Assembly: GCA_002414905.1 (NCBI GenBank)
Contig: DIAY01000252.1
Span: 1 to 7,031, forward strand
Origin: Holophagales bacterium UBA5066
GTDB taxonomy: Bacteria; Acidobacteriota; Thermoanaerobaculia; UBA5066
DNA length: 7,031 bases
Reading direction: 5' to 3'
Shown here: positions 1 through 5,543 of the stretch, in pieces
How the letters are laid out: every line of letters starts with the position of its first letter
Position numbering within the stretch: position 1 is the stretch's first letter
Notes under the pieces: model-generated
What the model saw: the letters and a program-made list of their open reading frames with translations, nothing else
What the model was told of the DNA's origin: nothing
The model's database searches: none
Position numbers and translations under genes: made by a program

Positions 1-1427
1 AGATGTGTATTCGGTCCGAGGTCGGGCCTGCGGTCGTACCACGGTGGGTGGGCGAGTCGAGCCGCCACCGCCGCGGGTGACCCCGCGAGGGAAGCGGCGA
101 AGTACCAGGGGTAGACGACGTGCGGCGCGGCGGCGGGGACGGTCGCCAGGATCTGGTCGGGAGGGACGCTCGGCACTCCCTCGTCGTTCGGCTCGATCGC
201 CAGAGCAGGGACCTCCCTGGCCAGCTCCGGGGTAAGAGCGGGGCGGCGCGCGTTCGCAACGTACGTGTCGACGAGCGTCGGGTGGAGGAGGAGCGGGGGC
301 AGGTTGAGGGCGATCGAAAGCCCGACCACGATGCGCCGTGGCCTGTCGGCCCATTCCGCCGCGACGAGCGCCGCCCAGGGGGCGAGGAGTGGAACGGAGG
401 GGACGAGAAGCCTCGGCCCCCATCCGCCTACGCCGTGCCAGGCCCACCACGAGGCGGCCGTCGCGAGGAGGACGGCTGTCGCGGCCAGGCTCGCGACGGC
501 GGCGAGGCGTCGGGGAGCGTCGCTGCCCCGCCCGAGCGCGCGAGAGATCCCCACAGCGGCGAGCGCGCACGCCGGGAAGAAGAGGAGGAGCCCGCGGTTC
601 GGGCCGACGAGGAGGCGCCAGAGGCCGTCGAGGAGCGGGTGGGTAAATCCCTCGCCGCCGTAGCCGGAGAACGGCGCGCCGAACCGGACGATCTCGAGGG
701 TGAGCCAGGCGGCAAGAGGGACGGCTGCGCCGAGCGCAGCGCCGAGGAGCCGTCGTCCGCGCAGGAGCGACGCGGCCGCCAGGGGTAGGAGGAGGATTGG
801 GGCGACGATGGCAAGGCTCGACTTCAGGAGGACGGCGAAGCCGGCCGAGAGGCCGGCCGCCGCGGCGAGGCGTGCGGAAGCCCGTGGCGCCGTGGCGCGC
901 GCGGCACCGAACGCGAGGGCGAGCGTCCCTCCGAGCGCGGCGGCCTGGAGCGGCTCGGAGAAGTCAGATGTGGCGTAGGCGCCGAGAGGCGAGCCGAGCC
1001 CGGCGAAGAGGACTGCCAGTCCCGCCCCCGAGGGCGAGGCTCCGGCGAGCCGGGCCACCGACCCGGCGGCGCCGGCCGCGAGGAGGACGGCCAGCAGCGG
1101 TGCGAAAAGGAAGAGCGGCTGGGAGGTCCCGGCGCCGAGGCGGCGTTCGACGAGAGGCGCCAGGAACGCTGCCGGAAGCTGGGCGAGAGGCGTTCCGAAG
1201 CCGTAGCGCGAGACGGCGTCGTCGCCGCGGTCCACCGCCCGGGGCGCTCCCTTTGCGAGGCCGATCCCGCCCGTCTCCACGATCGCCACGGCCGTCCCGA
1301 TCATTTGTCTCCCGTCGGAGACCTTGCCCGCGTGCCGGTCGTCCGCCATCAGCGCGAGGACGGCGGCGACGACGAGGAGAGCACGGCGGGCAGGACGCGC
1401 CAGAGGGGAAGCGGAAGCTTTCGCCAC
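1..1427 (-). CDS. GT-C type membrane glycosyltransferase (GT39/ArnT-like), partial at the C-terminal end
   Basis: This minus-strand frame is open from a GTG at 1427 to the left edge, about 475 codons with no stop, and has strong membrane-protein character. An in-frame TAG at 1439-1437 limits the 5' end; GTG 1427 is the only start that keeps the first membrane helix (about residues 16-28, after a basic N-terminus), since the next ATG (1349) falls after it. No good Shine-Dalgarno is visible. Landmarks are an acidic first loop with SDGRQM (D38, where GT-C enzymes carry their catalytic Asp), RYGFGTPL (about 74-81), many alanine/leucine helices, and WWAWHG followed by GWGPRLLVP (about 327-343), a signature common in bacterial GT39/ArnT-like proteins. 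Such enzymes transfer sugars from polyprenyl-phosphate donors on the periplasmic face. Donor and acceptor cannot be told. It diverges from the carbamoyltransferase operon, which suggests a shared glycan locus. It could instead be a non-enzymatic polytopic protein of the same fold. Confidence 0.78.
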   Translation of the reverse strand, partial: MAKASASPLARPARRALLVVAAVLALMADDRHAGKVSDGRQMIGTAVAIVETGGIGLAKGAPRAVDRGDDAVSRYGFGTPLAQLPAAFLAPLVERRLGAGTSQPLFLFAPLLAVLLAAGAAGSVARLAGASPSGAGLAVLFAGLGSPLGAYATSDFSEPLQAAALGGTLALAFGAARATAPRASARLAAAAGLSAGFAVLLKSSLAIVAPILLLPLAAASLLRGRRLLGAALGAAVPLAAWLTLEIVRFGAPFSGYGGEGFTHPLLDGLWRLLVGPNRGLLLFFPACALAAVGISRALGRGSDAPRRLAAVASLAATAVLLATAASWWAWHGVGGWGPRLLVPSVPLLAPWAALVAAEWADRPRRIVVGLSIALNLPPLLLHPTLVDTYVANARRPALTPELAREVPALAIEPNDEGVPSVPPDQILATVPAAAPHVVYPWYFAASLAGSPAAVAARLAHPPWYDRRPDLGPNTH

Positions 1428-1473
1428 GCGCGGAGGCTACCGCAGGCCCTCCGGCGGTGGCATCATCGGCCAG
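1428..1473. promoter_or_regulatory. Short divergent intergenic region with an inverted repeat
   Basis: Only 46 bases lie between the GTG of the leftward glycosyltransferase and the ATG of the rightward SGNH gene, so promoters for both must overlap here or lie inside the coding regions. GGAGG (1432-1436) and CCTCC (1448-1452) form an inverted repeat around a short loop. It could be a protein-binding site or an RNA hairpin in either leader. I see no convincing -35/-10 pair on either strand. The regulatory role is inferred from position only. Confidence 0.3.
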
Positions 1474-2676
1474 ATGCGTGCAGGCAGCCTGCGCTGGATC
1501 GCTGCGAACGTCCTTGTGCCCGCGGCCATCGCCGTCGTCCTCTTCTCCGTCCTCGAGGTCGGATGGCGCGTGGCAGGTCGGCTCCGCAGCGGCGAATGGC
1601 CGGTGACGGACCAGGAGCGCGGGACCCTCCAGGTCCGTTCCATCGGCGCCGCCTACCGTCTCCACCCGTTCCTCGCTGTCTCGGGCCGTCCGGGGGCAGT
1701 CCTCCGTCTGCCGGGACACGTGGCGGCGTTCAACTCGGTCGGGATACGGGGTCCCGAGGTGGAGATGCCGAAGCCGAAGGGACGTTTCCGGGTCGTCTGC
1801 GAAGGGGGATCCACGACCTTCGACCTCCTCGCCGCGGACGACGCAAGCACCTGGCCGGCGCGGCTCGCCCGGGAGCTCGGCCCGGGCGCCGACGTCGTGA
1901 ACGGTGGCTTTCCCGGCTGGACGAGCGTGCAGAACCTCATCGCGCTGGAGCTGCGCGACGTCGACTTCTCCCCGGATCTCGTGATCGTCTTCGCCGGCAT
2001 CAACGACACCCAGCCCGCGGGCCACGTCCCCTTCTTTCGGGACTATTCCGTCGGGCACGGAGAGATCCTCCCGCGAATACTGGGAGCGGTGCCGCCCCCG
2101 CTCCCGTTCGTCTCACGTCTCGTCTTCGTGGAGTGGCTTCGGAACCGGATGGGGTCCGTCAAGTACGGCGTCGACAGCCGCGGCTACGCCCCGGCGTGGC
2201 AGTGGCACGGCGGCGCGCGCCGGGACGTGATGCCGGAAGAGGGAGTCGACGTTTTCCGCCGAAACCTCCGGTCGATGGCGGGTGTCGCCGCAGCGTTCAG
2301 TGCCCGAACCCTCTTCGTCGCGCAGACGGCGAGGCTTCGTGCGGGACGGGAGGAAGAGGACCGGGACTACCTGGAGTCGTGGACGCCGGGGTTGACCTGG
2401 AAGGGCTACCTCGATGGGGTCAGTCGCTACAACGACGCCGCGCAAAAGCTCGCAGGCGAGGGAGTCGCCTCGTTCTTCGACCCCTTCGCGTCCGGGAGAT
2501 TTTCGGATGCCGATTTCGCGGATCCCGCTCATTTCTCGGCGACGGGCTCGGAGCGGTTCGCCCGGCTTCTCGCCGCGGAGGTCGGAAAGATCCGGTCGGG
2601 CGTGGCCGCTGCTCCGCTTGCTAACATCGCGGCAGGGTCCGTCGTGTCGGGTCCCGACCAGCATGAACGAAGATAG
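1474..2676 (+). CDS. Membrane-anchored SGNH/GDSL-type hydrolase
   Basis: A 400-residue protein of the SGNH superfamily (esterases, deacetylases and some acyltransferases acting on lipids or glycans). The frame is open further upstream, but ATG 1474 is chosen because it directly precedes a typical anchor: a short basic start, then a hydrophobic helix at about residues 9-29. Upstream codons read like non-coding arginine/alanine-rich sequence, and they overlap the divergent gene. All four catalytic blocks are visible: block I as GGSTTF with nucleophile S113, block II glycine in NGGFPG (143-148), block III GIND with N177, and block V DPAH with D350 and H353. Block I is GGST rather than the classic GDS, as in many bacterial SGNH proteins encoded in polysaccharide loci. 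The anchor implies a periplasmic catalytic domain. It is the first gene of the operon and overlaps the next by 14 bases. Substrate is unknown; removal or transfer of an acyl group on a glycan is an inference. Confidence 0.9.
   Translation: MRAGSLRWIAANVLVPAAIAVVLFSVLEVGWRVAGRLRSGEWPVTDQERGTLQVRSIGAAYRLHPFLAVSGRPGAVLRLPGHVAAFNSVGIRGPEVEMPKPKGRFRVVCEGGSTTFDLLAADDASTWPARLARELGPGADVVNGGFPGWTSVQNLIALELRDVDFSPDLVIVFAGINDTQPAGHVPFFRDYSVGHGEILPRILGAVPPPLPFVSRLVFVEWLRNRMGSVKYGVDSRGYAPAWQWHGGARRDVMPEEGVDVFRRNLRSMAGVAAAFSARTLFVAQTARLRAGREEEDRDYLESWTPGLTWKGYLDGVSRYNDAAQKLAGEGVASFFDPFASGRFSDADFADPAHFSATGSERFARLLAAEVGKIRSGVAAAPLANIAAGSVVSGPDQHERR
2619..2627 (+). promoter_or_regulatory. Extended -10 promoter-like motif upstream of the SxtJ gene
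   Basis: TGCTAACAT matches the extended -10 consensus (TGn followed by TAnnnT) inside very GC-rich sequence. It sits in the last codons of the SGNH gene, after its final catalytic block, and uses CTT GCT codons that are uncommon here. A start point about 7 bases downstream would give a leader of about 28 bases before ATG 2663. No -35 box is evident, which extended -10 promoters can tolerate. A nearly identical motif occurs at 5525-5533. The function is inferred. Confidence 0.4.
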
Positions 2677-3040
2677 GAAATTCGGTTTCGTCGTAGGGGG
2701 AGCGCTTGCCCTGCTGGGCACGGCGCTCGTCCTCGCCGGTTCCCGGCTCGCCGGGCCGGCCCTGGGTGGCGCGGGCGCGCTCCTTCTCGTCTTCGGCGCG
2801 GCCGCCCCCGGCCTTCTCGGTCCTCTCCACCGGGGATGGATGGCCGTGGCCCGGGTGCTCGGGCGCGTGAACACCGCCATCTTCCTCTCCATCGTCTTCT
2901 TCCTCGTCCTGACGCCGCTCGGGCTCGCCTTCCGGCTCTCGGGGCGTGATGAACTCTCGCGCCGCCGGCGGCTCCAGACCGGGTGGATTCCCTACCCGGA
3001 GCGCAACCGCGACCCGCGCCACTTCGAGAAGATGTTCTGA
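2663..3040 (+). CDS. SxtJ-family small membrane protein
   Basis: A 125-residue protein that I recognise as the SxtJ type found next to NodU/CmcH carbamoyltransferases. It has a short charged N-terminus (MNEDRKFG), a hydrophobic hairpin (about residues 8-28 and 31-50), a third helix (about 70-90) and a basic cytosolic-looking tail ending in TGWIPYPERNRDPRHFEKMF; the tail with an aromatic W-x-P stretch and a final F is typical of the family. The start ATG overlaps the end of the SGNH gene by 14 bases. An earlier in-frame ATG (2414) is rejected because it lies deep in the SGNH coding region. The stop codon shares one base with the start of the next gene. The biochemical role of SxtJ proteins is not established. 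Constant linkage to DUF5989 and carbamoyltransferase genes suggests it anchors or regulates the enzyme at the membrane. Confidence 0.88.
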   Translation: MNEDRKFGFVVGGALALLGTALVLAGSRLAGPALGGAGALLLVFGAAAPGLLGPLHRGWMAVARVLGRVNTAIFLSIVFFLVLTPLGLAFRLSGRDELSRRRRLQTGWIPYPERNRDPRHFEKMF

Positions 3041-3198
3041 TGGCCAGGCGCGAGGTCCTCGGGGAGCTCTGGGAGTTCCTGAAGTACCGGAAGAAATACT
3101 GGCTGGCGCCGATCCTTTTCCTTCTGATCCTCGTCGGGTTCCTCCTCGTCCTCGCCGAGAAAAGCGTTCTGGCGCCTTTCATTTACACGCTTTTTTGA
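3040..3198 (+). CDS. DUF5989 (SxtK-like) single-helix protein
   Basis: A 52-residue protein with the full pattern of DUF5989. An amphipathic N-terminal segment, ELWEFLKYRKKYWL (9-22), is followed by one membrane helix (about 22-39) and the conserved end SVLAPFIYTLF (42-52). Its ATG at 3040 overlaps the SxtJ stop in the arrangement TGATG, a classic translational-coupling junction. An upstream in-frame ATG at 2983 would add 19 residues that read through the SxtJ tail codons and do not belong to the family. The role is unknown. In other genomes this family is almost always next to an SxtJ protein and a NodU-type carbamoyltransferase, so a structural part of a membrane-bound carbamoylation complex is likely but unproven. 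The stop lies 2 bases before the carbamoyltransferase start. Confidence 0.9.
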   Translation: MARREVLGELWEFLKYRKKYWLAPILFLLILVGFLLVLAEKSVLAPFIYTLF

Positions 3199-3200
3199 CC

Positions 3201-5072
3201 GTGCCGAAGCGCATCCTCGGCCTCTCGGCTTACTACCACGACTCCGCCGCGGCCCTCGTCGTCGACGGCGAGATCGTGGCGGCCGCGCAGGAAGAGCGCT
3301 TCACGCGCAAGAAGCACGATGCCGGCTTTCCGGGGCACGCCGCGCGCTGGTGCCTGAAGGAGGCGGGGGTCGAGGCTGCGGCGCTCGACGCCGTCGCGTT
3401 CTACGACAAGCCGCTCCTGAAGTTCGAACGGCTCTTCGAGACCTACCTCGACTTCGCGCCGCGCGGCTTCCGGTCGTTCCTGAAAGCGATGCCGCTCTGG
3501 ATGCGCGAGAAGCTCTGGATGAAGGACCAGATACGCGAGGAGCTCGCGTTCGCCGGGGAGATCCTTTTCGCCGAGCATCACGAATCGCACGCGGCGTCGG
3601 CATTTTTCCCGTCGCCGTATGAAGAGGCGGCAGTCCTGACGATGGACGGCGTCGGCGAGTGGGCGACCTCCTCGATCGGGCACGGCAAGGGGTCGTCGCT
3701 CGACATGCTCGTCGAGCTTCGCTTTCCCCACTCGGTCGGCCTCCTCTACTCGGCGTTCACCTACTTCTGCGGGTTCAAGGTGAACAGCGGCGAGTACAAG
3801 CTGATGGGCCTCGCACCGTACGGGGAGCCGCGTTACGCCGACCTCATCCGGCGGGAGGTCGTCGAAGTGCATGACGACGGCTCGATCCGGCTGGACCTCG
3901 ACAAGCTCGAGTTCGCAGTGGGCCTCACGATGACGGGCCGGGCCTTCGAGCGCCTCTTCGGCGGACCGGCCCGCGCCGCCGAGTCGCTCTTGACGCAGCG
4001 CGAGATGGACCTGGCGGCTTCAGTCCAGGCCATCACCGAGGAGATCGTCCTGAAGATGGCCCGTCACGCGAAGGAGCTGACGGGTGCGCGGCACCTCTGC
4101 CTCGCCGGTGGGGTGGCGCTGAACTGCGTCGCGAACGGCGCGCTCGCGCGCGCGGGGCTCTTCGAAGACCTCTTCGTCCAGCCGGCTGCGGGCGATGCAG
4201 GGGGCGCCGTCGGTGCGGCGCTCGCGGTCTGGCATCGCCGGATGGACGGGCCGCGCTCGAGCCCGGAGCGGCTCGGGACATGGAGAGCACGCGAGGCGGG
4301 GGGCGCTTTGCCTCCCTACGCCGACGGCATGAAAGGGGCGTTCCTCGGTCCCGCGTTTCCGTCGGACGGGATCGCCACCTGGCTTCGCGAGAAGGGCCTC
4401 CCGTTCCGGACGGTCGTCCCGGAGGAGCTGCCTTGCGTCGTCGCCGGCCTCCTCGCGGAGGAGAAGGTCGTCGGCCTCCTGCAGGGGAGGATGGAGTTCG
4501 GACCGCGTGCCCTCGGCGGCCGCAGCATCCTGGGCGACCCGCGCTCCCCGAAGATGCAGTCGGTCATGAACCTGAAAATCAAATTCCGCGAGTCGTTCCG
4601 CCCGTTCGCACCGTCCGTCCTCCGCGAGGACGTGTCGGAGTGGTTCGAGCACGACGGCGACTCCCCCTACATGCTCCTGACGGCCGACGTGAGGAAGGGG
4701 CTGCGGCGCGAGATGAGCGAGTCCGAGCGGGCGCTCTGGGGGATCGAGAAGCTGAACGTCCCGCGATCGACGATCCCGGCGGTGACCCACGTCGACTACT
4801 CAGCGCGGCTCCAGACGGTGCGGCGGGAGACGAACCCGCTGTACCACGCGATCCTCTCCGCGTTCAAGGAGAAGACGGGTTGCCCGGTCGTCGTCAACAC
4901 CTCGTTCAACGTGCGCGGCGAGCCGATCGTCTGCACGCCGGAAGACGCCTGGCGTTGCTTCATGCGGACGTCGATGGACGCCCTCGTCCTCGAGAACCAC
5001 GTCCTCCTCCGCGAGGAGCAGCCTGAGTACGTCGAGGCACAGGACTGGCGGGCGACGTTCACGCTCGACTAA
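3201..5072 (+). CDS. NodU/CmcH/TobZ-family O-carbamoyltransferase
   Basis: A 623-residue enzyme with both family domains. The family makes carbamoyl-adenylate from carbamoyl phosphate and ATP, then transfers the carbamoyl group to a hydroxyl, often on a sugar. The N-terminal Kae1-like domain (about 1-350) starts ILGLSAYYHDSAA with H13, probably catalytic. Metal ligands match TobZ in spacing: H126 and H130 of HHESH, D149 of MDGVGEW, and D332 of GDAGG. GEYKLMGLAPYG (198-208) and LAGGVALNCVANG (301-313) are also typical. The C-terminal YrdC-like domain (about 380-623) has GRMEFGPRALGGRSILGDPR (429-448), KFRESFRPFAPS (461-472) and VVVNTSFNVRGEPIV (563-577). Start GTG 3201 is chosen because MPKRILGLSAYYHD is the usual N-terminus; the frame is open upstream to 2946, but that stretch runs through the two preceding genes. 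There is no Shine-Dalgarno and the DUF5989 stop is 2 bases away, so translation is probably coupled. The acceptor is unknown; a surface glycan is inferred from the flanking GT-C genes. Confidence 0.96.
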   Translation: MPKRILGLSAYYHDSAAALVVDGEIVAAAQEERFTRKKHDAGFPGHAARWCLKEAGVEAAALDAVAFYDKPLLKFERLFETYLDFAPRGFRSFLKAMPLWMREKLWMKDQIREELAFAGEILFAEHHESHAASAFFPSPYEEAAVLTMDGVGEWATSSIGHGKGSSLDMLVELRFPHSVGLLYSAFTYFCGFKVNSGEYKLMGLAPYGEPRYADLIRREVVEVHDDGSIRLDLDKLEFAVGLTMTGRAFERLFGGPARAAESLLTQREMDLAASVQAITEEIVLKMARHAKELTGARHLCLAGGVALNCVANGALARAGLFEDLFVQPAAGDAGGAVGAALAVWHRRMDGPRSSPERLGTWRAREAGGALPPYADGMKGAFLGPAFPSDGIATWLREKGLPFRTVVPEELPCVVAGLLAEEKVVGLLQGRMEFGPRALGGRSILGDPRSPKMQSVMNLKIKFRESFRPFAPSVLREDVSEWFEHDGDSPYMLLTADVRKGLRREMSESERALWGIEKLNVPRSTIPAVTHVDYSARLQTVRRETNPLYHAILSAFKEKTGCPVVVNTSFNVRGEPIVCTPEDAWRCFMRTSMDALVLENHVLLREEQPEYVEAQDWRATFTLD

Positions 5073-5087
5073 GCCGGACGCCTCCGC

Positions 5088-5109
5088 GCCCGACCCACCG
5101 AGCTCGGGC
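5088..5109 (+). terminator. Possible weak hairpin after the carbamoyltransferase gene
   Basis: GCCCGA (5088-5093) can pair with TCGGGC (5104-5109), and within it CCGAGCTCGG (5098-5107) is a perfect 10-base palindrome. It begins 15 bases after the operon's stop codon, a suitable place for a terminator. There is no following T tract, so intrinsic termination is uncertain. The palindrome may instead be chance, or belong to the adjoining insertion-sequence remnant. Confidence 0.22.
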
Positions 5110-5491
5110 CACGTCCCGTCAAGTGGCGTAGGAGCGAGGGGACCACGGGTCATGGATCGGCTCGAGTCAGGCTGCCGGAAGGAGAGCGGGTTGACCGGTG
5201 TCTGAGGGTGTGCTGCCGGGATTGAGGACTCTGACGAGGGATTCGAGGGAGAAGAAGCGGCAGGCGATGGCCCACTCGTCGTGCCGCACGGCGAGCAGGG
5301 TGCAGAAGGATCGGAAGAGCGAGGAGACGGCGAGCCTGACGCCGTGCAGCCCGCAGCTTTGAGATCCCGGACAGCCCGAGGGTCTCCATGAGGCGCTCTG
5401 CGCGCCAAGTGGAGATTCCGAGTACGTACGACTCGGCGACGAGGCTGGCGATAGACCCGAAGAACGTCCGGCCCCCAAGGCAGGTGACCAT
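5110..5491 (-). mobile_element. Remnant of an IS256-family insertion sequence
   Basis: The stretch between the operon and the right-hand glycosyltransferase contains two pieces of an IS256-family transposase on the minus strand (see the pseudogene entry) plus a possible terminal segment. Bases 5113-5128 read CACTTGACGGGACG-like on the minus strand just beyond the transposase stop, similar to what I recall of IS256-type element ends. No matching inverted repeat or target duplication could be recognised at the right side. A complete element would be about 1.3-1.5 kb, so roughly two thirds or more is missing. The outer limits given are approximate. Confidence 0.5.
5167..5491 (-). pseudogene. Broken IS256-family (Mutator-type) transposase
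   Basis: Two conserved transposase blocks survive in different minus-strand frames. The upstream block (about 5460-5358) reads LVAESYVLGISTWRAERL, then METLGLSGISKL. It matches the IS256 N-terminal helix region normally of the form YxxGvStRkvdxLvxxLGxxgiSkS, with W in place of the usual R. The downstream block, ending at the TGA of 5169-5167, reads LLAVRHDEWAIACRFFSLES, then LVRVL. It matches the usual C-terminal end with (N/H)DEWAVxRRYxSLE. Between them the whole catalytic DDE core, about 200 residues, is missing, and the junction is out of frame. No functional product is possible. The 5' part overlaps, on the opposite strand, a spurious upstream extension of the right-hand glycosyltransferase, which helps rule that extension out. 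Confidence 0.75.
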
Positions 5492-5524
5492 GACGAGGAG
5501 TGCGCAAAGCCATGCATTCCACCT

Positions 5525-5533
5525 TGCTAAGAT
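5525..5533 (+). promoter_or_regulatory. Extended -10 promoter-like motif upstream of the right-hand glycosyltransferase
   Basis: TGCTAAGAT fits the extended -10 consensus and differs by one base from the motif at 2619-2627; the surrounding CTTGCTAASATCGC is shared by both. Start of transcription about 7 bases downstream (near 5540) would put ATG 5544 within a few bases of the 5' end, giving a nearly leaderless message. That would explain the lack of a ribosome binding site before ATG 5544. No -35 box is clear. The function is inferred. Confidence 0.38.
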
Positions 5534-5543
5534 CGCCCGGCTG

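Noticed and set aside
120..1606. Long plus-strand frames (for example 120-788 and 797-1606) rich in arginine, glycine and alanine
   Set aside because: They are shadows of the minus-strand glycosyltransferase; their composition is typical of antisense frames in high-GC DNA and they show no domain.
964..2058. 364-codon minus-strand frame
   Set aside because: It lies over both the glycosyltransferase and the SGNH gene in another frame, is highly charged and unstructured, and has no recognisable motif.
1305..2624. 439-codon plus-strand frame overlapping the SGNH gene
   Set aside because: The overlapping frame carries all four SGNH blocks in correct order; this one is an arginine/glycine-rich shadow.
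2946..3200. N-terminal extension of the carbamoyltransferase to ATG 2946
   Set aside because: The extension reads through the SxtJ tail and the whole DUF5989 gene in the wrong frame, and the family N-terminus begins at GTG 3201.
3183..4790. Minus-strand and alternate plus-strand frames inside the carbamoyltransferase gene
   Set aside because: They are antisense or frame-shifted shadows of a gene with unmistakable motifs along its full length.
2663..5072. Saxitoxin biosynthesis
   Set aside because: The trio resembles SxtJ/SxtK/SxtI, but none of the defining saxitoxin genes (such as the SxtA polyketide-type starter) is in the window and the neighbours are glycosyltransferases; the trio occurs widely outside toxin producers.
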